Origin: Acarospora socialis
Lineage: Eukaryota; Ascomycota; Lecanoromycetes; Acarosporales; Acarosporaceae
Reading direction: 5' to 3'
Assembly: GCA_025617375.2 (NCBI GenBank)
Contig: JAMYGW020000003.1
Location: 2,852,001 to 2,916,000, forward strand
DNA length: 64,000 nt
The notes under the pieces were generated by a model, which was not told the DNA's origin, made no database searches, and saw only the letters and a list, made by a program, of their open reading frames with translations. Made by a program: the position numbers and the translations under genes. This document shows, piece by piece, positions 46,888 through 57,290 of the stretch (positions are counted from its first letter, which is position 1; each line of letters begins with the position of its first letter).

Positions 46888-48555
46888 TCACCCCCCTTTC
46901 CTCGGCCGACTCCTCAAAAATGCCGCAATCTGCTCATGCCTCGTCACGAAAAACATTCGCCTCGCATCACTCCTCCACACCAACACGCCAATCTCCTCCG
47001 CATACCGACACGGCCCCTCATACTCGGCGCTACTCACGAAATCCTTAAACAAGAAGCCCGTCGTCGCCTTCATGCGCTCGCCCTCGATCTGCCACAGGCG
47101 GATCTGGTCGACGACGGTAGGCGGCAGGACGGGGTTGTGCTTGCGCATCTGCGGGTGGGCGTGCGTGGCCAGGTAGGTGACGATCTGGTCGGCGGTGATG
47201 CCGAGGCCGACGGCGCGGCGGATCGAGTCGCGCGTGATTTTGCCGGAGACCATGTTCGGGTAGCGGGTGGACAGGCGGGTGAAGAGTTGGAGGACGGCGA
47301 TTTGGAGGGCGGAAGAGGTGTAGGCGTAGATGCGGTAGTTGGTTTCGACGACGATGAAGCCTTTGCCGGAGCCGGAGGCGGAGGTAAGGGAGCTGTGGCC
47401 GGAGGGGAGGGAGGGTGTGGAGCGTAGGGCGGAGTCGAAGCCGGCGGAGACGCTGCGAAGGGCGCTGCTGTCGGATGTAAGGGTCGTGGCGAGCCGGGTC
47501 GGGTAGAAGCGTGGGGAGGCGGCGTCGCGCTGGTAGACGATGCCGAAGTCGCCGAGGTCGTCGAGCATTTGGATCTGCGTCGGGGTGAGGGTCGCTTTGC
47601 TGTAGTCTTGGCCGAGCTCGAGGCTGCCGAGCATGAAGAGGAAGGAGAGGACGTCGACGGGGTCCATGTTGAGCTGCATATGGCACAATTAGAGCTGGCC
47701 TCTCAGGAATCGGAGTCAATGGCGAAGAGGCTGGACAAGCGGATCGAGAGGAAGATATAAGCTCAGGTTTGGAGGTTACATTACTTACCGTCTCGGCATT
47801 TTCGAGATATAGAATGAGGATGGTCCACACTTGCGCATTGACTTCCTGCAATATGAACGCAAACCCATCCTGCGTGATCTCGACTCGTTTTCCCTTGACT
47901 TCGACCAAGCCGCCGAGCTGCAACAGTTTCTTGACCCCGCCACTTAACTTGACCCCTTCGACGTACATGTCGATCCCCGTGCTTCCCACCATATACCCAA
48001 GCACTCCCTCCCACTGCCTGCGTGCGAACTCGTCCAGCTCGGGTATGGAGATGGGATTCGGATCAGGGGCGTCGCAGGGTACGCCGAAGGACTTGTGATT
48101 CCCGCCACCGGTCAGGGCGAGCCGTAAGGAAGCCGCAAAGGGGTTGGTGAGAGTGTAGGCGCGAGGCTGGCCGGGATTGGAGATGGTGGAAAAGACGTGG
48201 AGGCGTTCGAGAAGCGACAAGGCATGATCCCGCTCACTGAAAGTACTTCAGCTACGTGGTCTTTCGAGACAGATGGTCTGACGCACCGCTTGCTGTCAGG
48301 ACGCACCCACGACTCCAAGTCTGCCACAGGAAGCGGGTGGGTGATGTAGAGCATAGCCATGACGAAGCTCTTCGCTTTTGGAACTCATGTCAGCTAGGTG
48401 AATATGAGGTCTGCCTATGTATACGGCATACCGAGATGCGGTAACATTCGCCGGAAGATGGCGAGAGCTGTCGAGGGCTGCTGGTACAGCTTGTTGAAGA
48501 CGGTCCCGGGGAGTGACTCCAGATACTCGAAAGATCGGAGCGAAGACACAGACAT
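46888..48555 (-). CDS. tfb2: TFIIH core subunit TFB2 (p52)
   Basis: Exons 48432..48555, 48287..48374, 47789..48236 and 46888..47673 join in phase to 481 residues (about 460-515 usual). The N-terminus reads FEYLESLPGTVFNKLYQQPS and VMAMLYITHPLPVADLESWV, then LERLHVF, GFAFILQEVNAQVWTILILY and LNMDPVDVLSFLFMLGSLEL. The C-terminal part has FIVVETNYRIYAYTSSALQI, QLFTRLSTRYPNMVSGKIT and DQIRLWQIEGERM, then EYEGPCRYAEEIGVLVW. Tfb2 binds the XPB/Ssl2 ATPase and supports promoter opening and nucleotide excision repair. It diverges from the thioesterase gene with about 300 bp between starts. Confidence 0.94.
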
Positions 48556-48854
48556 CTTGCTGGATGAGAGCAGACGAGCCCTGAACTGAAGCTGAACTAT
48601 CTATTGATCATGTTGAGACTATGTCACACAAATGTTTCGTGCCGTGAAGTTCTGTTTTGGTAATATACGACGCAGGTGTCGATGTTAAGGTGGAAGATGC
48701 GCCGGATCATCTTAGTTCCATCACGCCGGTCCCGATGGGCCGTGGGCTCAGACCTATCGAGTTGCAAGTAACAAAAGTCACTCCTTCTCCCTAAGTTATC
48801 TGATATCTGGCAGAGGAGGTTCTGTCTCCAGTGTTGCCGAGAAGGATATCTACC

Positions 48855-50032
48855 ATGCCAGCCCTAAAGTTTGTTAGAACGGTAAGAAAAGCCATCACAA
48901 ATGAAGGTGGGTTCATGCCGAGGTATTGGCTAACTTGAGGGTATTTAGGTATGGGAGGCATTCAGGGCAAACTCGGGGTTAGAACCTAGGTACCTCACTC
49001 TAAGACAACGCCGATCATAGACAGGGAGAGTTCTACGTGTGACTGATACTGCCCATTACCTTCGGCGGATCAAGGTTATTAGATAATGTCTGTACAAACG
49101 CCCGGTCTTCTGTTTAAAAATGATATTATTATTTACTGTCCTCCTCAATTCTCTCTCCTCGCTCCTCATCTATCTAGGCACACCAATTTGTAAGGCATCA
49201 TCAGCGTATACCGTGCTAGAAAAAGAATAGTCTCATTGATACCTAGCTAACACCTCTTCTAGCTCCGAGTAACAAGTGCCCGGCCCGGGACCGTTAAATT
49301 CGAACTCGACATCCAGAAAGAGCACACCGTTAGTGGACTCATTCCATTTTCTCTCCACTACACGATGGAAGCATAGGCACCCAAAGCCGCATTCTCACAC
49401 TACTCTTCCCTAAACCAGAACCGGCTCGGCACCATTCATGGCGGCACGATCGCGAGCATGGGTAGGCATATACGGTCCAGCCTCAACCAAGCCCTGTTAC
49501 TGAAGCTCAGACGTACCAGTTGACCTCGGCGGCTCACTTGCGCTGGCGTCGAAAGGCTTGTTCTCCACCGGCGTATCGACGGATCTGAGTGGTGAGTCCC
49601 TTACTTCCTTCACTTCAGTTTACTGATCGATCGAGCTGATATTCTCTCTAGTAACGTATTTGAATGCCGGTGGCAAGATAGGAGACACGCTTCGTGCCGT
49701 AGGTGCCTTTATATTAACTGCCGTACCTCACACTGACTAGTGGTAGGAGGCGACTTGTGACAAATGTAAGCATGCGGGGAAAGTAGCCTGTTTGATGAGG
49801 AGGTCGTTGATCTAGATGAGGGTAGTCGGTAAAACGCTGGCCTATACTTCCATCAGATTTATGAACAGCAAGGACGAGTTGGTGGCAAGGGGCAGTCACA
49901 CGAAGTAATGCCGTTGCCTACTCTAACGGCTTTGTTGATAGTCTCCTGCTGACTAAGTACAGATACGTCGCTCTTGCATGGAAGGACGAGAAGAATATGG
50001 TAGAGGAGCTGTCGCCCCAAAAGTCTTCGTGA
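48855..50032 (+). CDS. hotdog-fold thioesterase (4HBT/ACOT13-like)
   Basis: Exons supported: 48855..48881, 48949..48989, 49263..49328, 49419..49461, 49520..49591, 49652..49698, 49747..49765 (19 nt), 49826..49904 and 49963..50032. From 49263 on, every junction is in phase and reads PGTVKFELDIQKEHT, NRLGTIHGGTIASM, VDLGGSLALASKG, GVSTDLSVTYLNAG and LAYTSIRFMNSKDELVARG. HGGTIASMVD is the active-site helix start of this acyl-CoA thioesterase family. The 5' exons (MPALKFVRTVWEAFRANSGL) fit the family, but the link from 48989 to 49263 is off by one base, so one small exon between them is probably missed. Its stop lies only 68 bp from that of Aquarius. Confidence 0.78.
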
Positions 50033-50100
50033 AACGATTAGCGTTCCGATACGTTGCTTCCACCCATAGCGCCTGCTAGTTCCTCCTCACTCGCAGAAAT

Positions 50101-53100
50101 CTATTGTACATCCTCTACATCCTCAAGCTCATCCAAATCATCGTTATGATCGAATTCATCGCCTTCTGCCTCGCCCATCTCAAGGTCTTCGGCTGGTGCC
50201 TCAATGACCGTCTGCATGCCATCCTGCCTACCGCTCTCCGATTTGAGGCTGGCGATCTTCGCCTGCGTGATCTCGTACACATACTGTCCGAGATGTTCTA
50301 CCCCTTCCATCTCCGTACCCTCCACTTCATCGTCCAGTAACCTCTGTGTCGGGAAAGTCTCTCCGGTTACGAGTATCAGTTTGTCAGGCCGCTGTGACAA
50401 TCGATCAAAAGCTTCCTTCAGCTCGTAACAAGACTCGAACACTTCTCTGCGGCCGAGGATGTAGAGTCCTAGCCGAGCTCGGGAAAGAGCCACTGTGAGA
50501 CGGCGGATATCGCGCAGATAGCCAACGCGGCTTGTTCGAGTCAGGGAGAGAATCACATCTGCGCATCCGATCAGCCTTCACTCCGTGAACAGAAAGTTAT
50601 TATCTTACAGTCGTTCTGCTCTCCCTGGTACTTGTCCACTGTCGTGACTATCCGAGGTAAGCCGAAGAGCCTGTTCCGCGCGCAGCGGCGGTTCAGCACA
50701 TCTTTTACCAAGGCTCGCTGGCCGGCATAGGTTGTCATGATTGACACTTTCGAAGCCGGATATCCTAAAAGCCTCATATACTGGTAGATCGCCACCGCAT
50801 ACTCGGCTTCCCCAAGGTTCTGGATGAAGTGCGGAGTGGGCTCCATTTCTCCAACGCCCTTGTAGTCTGGGACGTTGACGAACTGATAGTCGTAGCGGAA
50901 CCCGGCATTGGCTCGCTTGAACTCCAGAGCCGTCTCCACCACGGGGAGATTCCCAAGCTGCTTGTAGCGCCATTTGTAGAGTTCGGCGATGCTTGGGCGA
51001 GCTCGTCCTTGCTGGTCCAGGTTAATTGTAGGCACACCTAGTCTTACCAGTCTCAGAAACAGGCTTTGCTCCAGGTTTGCATACTGACGAAAGGCGAGAT
51101 TCTGAACTATCGGTGAGTTTTGTAAGTGATCGCCGCAGAGGACCACCCTCTGTAATGGAAGTTCCCCGTTTTTAGGATTTTGAAGGGCCAAGGGGATGAA
51201 ATTCTCAATCTCCGTAATTTGAGCTGCCTCTTCCATGACCACGTTATCATAGTGAAACCCAAGACTGGCAATCTCCTGCCGGCGCATTGCAGCGTGGGTC
51301 GAGGTCATAGCGATGATGCGTGCCTCTTTCACGAGAAGGTAGTTAGCTTTATCTTTTGATGTTCGAAGGATCTCGAAGGGCCGGATATCTTCCAACTCGG
51401 AGAAGATCTTTTCAATATGCCGCTGGCAACCGGTTGCGATATCCAGAATCTGTTCTTTTGACGCGTCGGACGGGAAGAGTGGCTGAGGTGCGTCGTGAAA
51501 GTAGTCATAGTAGGGAAACGCCTCAACAGCAACCGTCGCAGTAGCTTCAGGTGACATGGCTGTATCGCAGTACTTTGCCCAAGCTGGCTTCACATAGACA
51601 GAATTGAAGTAGCCCGCGGTCTCACAGGAGTTTCCATGAGCACCAGGTGCGTCAAAATTAGCAGCCAGGCGATCCACTTCGGCCAAATATTTCCCTCGAT
51701 TCTCCAGGAACGACTCAACACGACCATGCTTGCTGTAGCTCACATCGGTTTCGAGATCTTCTTCACCATGCCCCAAGCGGAGCAGATGTCTCTCATCTAT
51801 GTCAAGAGCGATGATTTTCTGAAAGAGTTGGTTCAGTGCTTGGTTGCTGTGCGCTACCAGTAGCGTACGCTGCCCGGGAAAGTTGTGATATATATTGTTG
51901 ATGATCTGTGTTGCAACGTCCGTCTTCCCTGTGCCTGGAGGACCGACAATGACCGTAAGTCCAGGCTGAGAGCCTGACGTTATAGCCTCCACCTGAGCGG
52001 GCGTAAAGCGTACTTGATTGGTCTTCGGCGCATCCGTTGGATAAGGACCTGTGTTTTGGGGTTTGTATGTCGATACTTTTACAGCCTCTTCAGGCGCCTG
52101 GGCCGGCTCTGCTTCGTCACGCCGCCGCTTCTTGGAGGGTCTCGACGCAAGCGGTGGTGTAGTATTCGACAGGGTCTCTAAGATATAGGGTGGTCCGAAA
52201 CTCGATTCTGCATCGTCGTTGGGCTGAACCATCTTGGAACGGTTAGGCCGCTTCACGAAGGTCAGAACTGTGTAAAACATACCTTTCCCGGCAGACTTTC
52301 GACCAGGTGCTGCCAGCTCAAAAAAGTATCCCGAAAGTCAATCGACTTGAGACGGTTCGACAGCCGTGTGTAATTCGCACCTGAGGGGTCACCATAACCC
52401 AAGAAGACTTCTTGTAACCAAGAAGGCAAGGGGACTTCAGACATTGTCAGCGTCTGAACTGACTCGAGTACAGGTTTGAAGTTGTTCTCCCTTCCCTTCC
52501 GCCGAACAACGACATTTATTGCTTCATACACATCAGGCTTCCCTTTCGCTATCCTTTCACTATCCTGTTTAAACATTGCGGCGTCTAAGTTCACCACAAC
52601 TCTTCGAATCCGGGGTCGGTACGAATTACCATTCGCTTGCGCGTTTGCTGATTCCCGCAGGGAACGGCCATTCTCATCAAGTATTTGCACAACCGTTGCG
52701 GAACGCAGATAGTTCAGTCCAAGCTCTCGAGCCGCTCCCGTAGCGCCATGACCGTTTGTCAGCGAAGAAGACTCGTTTACTGCTTGGACAGCCATGAGGA
52801 ATACGACGTCGTCCCTGCGTAGAGAGTCCCAATCCCGTTTGATAGCGTCGTTGAGTCGGCTAATGTCCAACACGATCTCGGCACGCACAAAAGCCGGTAC
52901 GGCTTCTCCTACCTTTGGCGGCGCGGATTCCAGTATCCTAAGAGCTGTTCAGTATTTGTCGGCAGAGATAAGCATAAGTGAGACTTACACTGGCTTTGAA
53001 ATGGGCAAGGCCATCTTCGAGAAGCCGTTGAATCTAGTCGTCGTCGCTGTCTGACCGGTACTTGGTTGCAGACGCTTCAGCGCATCCTCGACATCTTTTC

Positions 53101-54747
53101 TTATTTCGAAAAAAGACTCGCAACAATGGAGGATAAAAGACCTCCACAAGAAGTCTCCAATGCTTAGATATTGTAGGTTTAGCTTGGGAATAGCTAACGG
53201 TCTAGATCCGTCATACATCTCATTGCGCAACAAGCTTGGCTCGAATAGAGTGGCCTGCTCCGCGGTCAGTTTCAACATATCATACATTTATCATAAACGA
53301 ATGTCCCACCTCGGTTGGTAAGATGTTCATTCTTCCCACTGCTTCCCGGAAGATCATGCGCCGTTCATGAGTGATTAGGAGGATTTCGATAAGGAGTGGG
53401 CGACCTGTCACCACCTTCAACGATCTGGGATATGTGGTACGGAGCCCGAGCAATACACATAGCTCCTCCAATTCTCGGTCAGTAAGTGAGGCCAGATGGC
53501 CGTCCAGCTCAGTCCGCTTGTCGATGGCTGCATAGTTGGATAATGCAAGTATTGTGAGCTTAGTCTTGAAGTGCTTCAGGGCCGTCTTCTGTAATCGTGC
53601 AAGAATCTTGCAATGTGCGTCATACGATTCCTCATGGCTGTACTCAGCCCCAGTATAGTCATCAATGGAAAAGTACACGAAGTGTTGAAGTAGGTTGTAC
53701 AAGTCCCGTATTTGGCCATTGTTGTCCTCATTGAACATTGGAGACAGTTTCAGGACTGGCAACAGATTCAAGTCGAGTAACAGAGTGTTGATATACCTTC
53801 TGGTCGGTAGCTGACTCTCCAGATCCGTAAGGAATTCGATAAACCGCTCACAGTAAGTAAGCTTATCTGACCGATAAAGGGTCAGCAAGACCTAAGAAAA
53901 ATACTGGTTGCGACTTACCATCAGCCGACTCAGTATCGATATATAGCATAGCAATAAAGTCTAGTACTAGCGAATACAGCCACGATCGCTCAAACCGCAA
54001 CCTAGCCTTTGTTGCTTCGTCGGCTGTATCATATCGTTTAGCAGCGGCACGCCATGCCTTCCTTAGTTGACCATGGGTCTCAAGCTTATGATCCCTGATC
54101 GCATCGCTCGCAAGGTTGTGCCAGGTCGCAATCGATACTAAGGGAGCGCACTCCTTGCGGACCAGTCCACTCTCGAGAGACTGGAATGCGCTGATTATGA
54201 ACGACAGGAGGTAGGTCCGTAGAGGTATCCTTATAGAAGTATCTAAGGTCATCGATAAAATGCGACGGAATAGGGATGAAAAGTCATTTGGCCGATTGGT
54301 GAAGTTCTCTAGAGCAAGATCAGTTTCGACCTCGTTGTAGTGAAGCAGCGCACTTACGCCATATTGGGAGATTCTGTCGACGCTTCACGTGAACAAATAC
54401 CGCGATCAAGATTACTTGATAATTTGACGAATCTTCGTTGAAGGAAGGCCAAAGATACCTAGTAGCCGTGAGTTTGCGAACTCATCTGGATTTCGACTCC
54501 TCTGAGCGTACGATTCTAGAATCTGCAGATTTTCCAGCTCCAGCAGCGACCTGAACTGAAAATTCTCCTTCTCCAGTACATCCCATATCTCGCTTTTGAT
54601 CACATCCTTCTTGATCTTCTTACTTTTAGAATTCTTCAGCCAATGCTCATTTGCGACTTGCGTCCAATGGTCCAACCCATAACTATCAGTGGCATCCAGA
54701 CGGCCATTCCCAGTGGGCTCTTTGTCGACATTCGGTGCAGGAGCCAT
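50101..54747 (-). CDS. cwf11: Aquarius-type intron-binding spliceosomal helicase (AQR/Cwf11)
   Basis: Eight exons, 54512..54747, 54358..54458, 54308..53919, 53866..53310, 53254..52989, 52937..52283, 52232..50609 and 50558..50101, in phase, give 1428 residues. The N-terminal armadillo-like half has WDVLEKENFQFRSLLELENL, then SYLWPSFNED, SLLRNEMYDGSRPLAIPKLN and GDFLWRSFILHCCESFFEIR. The SF1 helicase half has GPPGTGKT near 832, MEEAAQI near 1068, GDHLQNSP, VDKYQGEQND near 1270 and RRLTVALSRARLGLY near 1300. It ends in an acidic tail. Aquarius binds introns upstream of the branch site, couples splicing to snoRNP and exon-junction assembly, and in human cells limits R-loops. S. cerevisiae lacks it. 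Start chosen at the ATG giving MAPAPNVDKE; the frame is open a little further. Confidence 0.94.
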
Positions 54748-55020
54748 GTTCAAGCTCTGCGCCCAATGAGCCCTCTGTTTGATGGCATCGGAAGTCCTCT
54801 CATCAATGCGCCGCCAACATACGCGCAAAATTAAGGTAGCTAAGGTACGTACCGATTGACACTTCCCGCCAACGCTACATACTTTAGTTCCCGCCGAGCC
54901 TCATGAACCTTAACACAGGCTCAATAAGGTAAGGCAAACATAACGAAAGTGTTTCATGGTCATATCAAGAGCTGCGTCAACGTCGGGAGGGAGAGGCTCG
55001 GCTTAGATCACGGCCTCGAA
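54748..55020. promoter_or_regulatory. divergent promoter, AQR / HPR1
   Basis: 273 bp between start codons. It contains several AAGGTA/TAAGG words (near 54832-54850 and 54925-54935) of the kind clustered elsewhere in the window. Transcription in both directions from here would co-express two RNA-processing factors. Confidence 0.45.
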
Positions 55021-57290
55021 ATGTCTAGCCATGATGTTGCTTCAGTGCGATCATTTACTTCGGCTTTCAAGGATCTCTTAACGTCAGCCCGTCGCATCGA
55101 AAGAACACATAACATTGAGCCGGCCTTGACAATTGGCGACTTCAAAGGCCAGATTGAAGAGATTATGAATGATGACCATGGGTTGTTGCAACAAAATCCG
55201 GCTCAGAAGGAACACAACAGGCAGGCGCACTATGCTGGAATCGAGACAGCTTTCAGAAACATATTCTATGACCTCCTGGTCAGTTCACGTAGGCTCTTGT
55301 CCTTTGTTCGTACTAACGCTTGAATAGGCTTCGACCACTATAGACGACCCCGCCTTCATTCAGATATGGAATCTGCTGGATGTAATCTCGATTTTCTCTG
55401 ACAACGGTACGCTTTAACCTGAGGGTGTTGTATGATGGGAAGCTAAGGGAGACTTAGAACAATGTGAGCCAGGACTCATATTCTGGCTCATCGAGGAACT
55501 ACTGGATAGCCAAACGATTGACGGTTGCAGAAAGGTGTTCGATTACCTAGAGTCTCGAAGAGAACGTATCACGGCAGTGAGATCCCCTGCTTGAGCAAAT
55601 TAATATCCTTGGGCCAAATGTCCTGACTCTTGTCCCCTGCAGAAACACTTCAAACAAAAAAACTTAATTATCCTGCGCTCCTGCAATGAGCTACTCCGGC
55701 GCTTATCCCGGGCCGAGGACACTGTGTTCTGCGGGCGTGTCTTCATCTTCTTGTTCCAAAGCTTTCCGCTTGGAGATAAAAGCTCGGTCAATCTCAGAGG
55801 AGAATATCATGTCGAAAATGTTACCACATTCGATGATCTTTCGCAGAAGCCGGAGAACCCCGTTCAGGCCATGGATATTGACCATGAAGGCCAGGATGCG
55901 TCGGTGGCAGACGTGTCAAGGAGCCAAGCATCTGTACCCTTGAATCCGCCGAGCGGCTCGTCCACCGACTTGGATCAGGCATCGAAGGCAACCAAGAACG
56001 TTACTTTTGACGCTGATGGAGGCACTCAAGAGCCTTTAGATATGGACACTTTATACCCAACGTTCTGGACCCTCCAACAGGACTTCTCGAACCCGACACG
56101 CTTGTTTGAGTTAGCCAGCTTTGAATCCTTCAAAAAGGGTTTAGAATCTACCATCGCCAAGTTCAAAGAAGTCCAGAGCGACATCGACACTCGTAGCACC
56201 ATCAAAGCTTCCGAGGATCGCAGAGGGACCAAGAGGAAACGAGGGGAACGTGGCGAGGATCTTGCTAGCAACTTCAACCCTAAGTATCTAACCAGTAGAG
56301 ACCTGTTCGAACTTGAAGTGCGTCATCGCTTCCGGTTCTTCTGACTGCTTTGGCTCATGAGGTATAGGTCAGCGACCTGGCATTCCGGCGACACATACTT
56401 GTACAAGCGTTGATCTTGATCGACTTCCTTCTATCCCTTACGCCCAAGGCCAAGGCCAAACTGGCTGACTTGACGAACAAATCCGTACTCTACAGCTATA
56501 CCCTCCCTGAAGAAGATGTAGGCATCATCTCTTGTAGTCGTCAAGGCCCGCTAACCTTATTGCCAGGCAAAATGGGCAAATCACACGAAATCGGTGATTG
56601 CTACGTATCTACAACAGGGTCCAGAAGGCAAGTTCTACTATCGCATGGTCGATACGGTCCTATCACGAGACAAAAACTGGGTCCGTTGGAAAGCCGAAAA
56701 CTGTCCACCAATTGAGCGACCACCTATATCTGCTCAAGAATTCCTGAAAGCGAAGACCAACGCGCAAAAAGCATCAGCTAACAAAAGGCTGCGGGCAACG
56801 CCACTAGGCTCACTAGATATCAGCTTTTTGTCGGACGCAGAGAGTTCAAACGGTTTGGAAAGGTTGAAGGACCCGGACAGGCAAGCCAGCGACAAGTAAA
56901 ATCTCGAGGTTCTAGCTAACATCCCTTAGGTATAGGGTTCCGACTGCAGAATCTTTCCGGAGGGCAATTGAGGAGGACGACTTCGACATTCAAATGGCAA
57001 AGACCGAGGAGGACAAGCAGTTATCGGCAAACGCAAGAGCAAGCAAATTATGGCGGACGCTACGCATAGCTTCGAAAAGCAGGCTGAACTTGTTCGACAA
57101 GATTGACGACGGAAACAACCTGCAGGCACTGTTTGAGCCGGCGGATGAAACCGAAAATGTCAGGGACGAGAGCTCCAAAGACACCTCAGGGGTTAAGTCG
57201 GACGTGCCACTTGCGGCGTCTTCAAGTCAGGCGTCCTTGACCGTGACTACTCCACCTGAACGTCGCGGGAGGACAGAACTCACTGGGTAG
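55021..57290 (+). CDS. hpr1: THO complex subunit 1 (HPR1/THOC1)
   Basis: Exons 55021..55278, 55328..55406, 55458..55576, 55643..56317, 56368..56517, 56567..56880 and 56930..57290, in phase, give 651 residues. Landmarks: AFRNIFYDLLASTTID, IIWLI-type helices in LIFWLIEELLDSQTIDG, then KNLIILRSCNELLRRLSRAE, FCGRVFIFLFQSFPLGDKS, EYHVENVTTFDD, FWTLQQDFSNPTRLF and DLAFRRHILVQALILIDFLL, all characteristic of THOC1. THO packages nascent mRNA, recruits Sub2/Yra1 and prevents R-loops. Intron 6 appears to be GC-AG (GACAG|GCAAGC...CTTAG|GTATAGG); the reading frame requires it. The C-terminus is charged and disordered. Confidence 0.93.

Noticed and set aside
47045-48220. 391-codon minus-strand frame reading on past the TFB2 exon 3 donor
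   Set aside because: After the donor it continues in the wrong frame of the next exon as an Arg/Pro-rich artefact. The spliced TFB2 model explains the locus.
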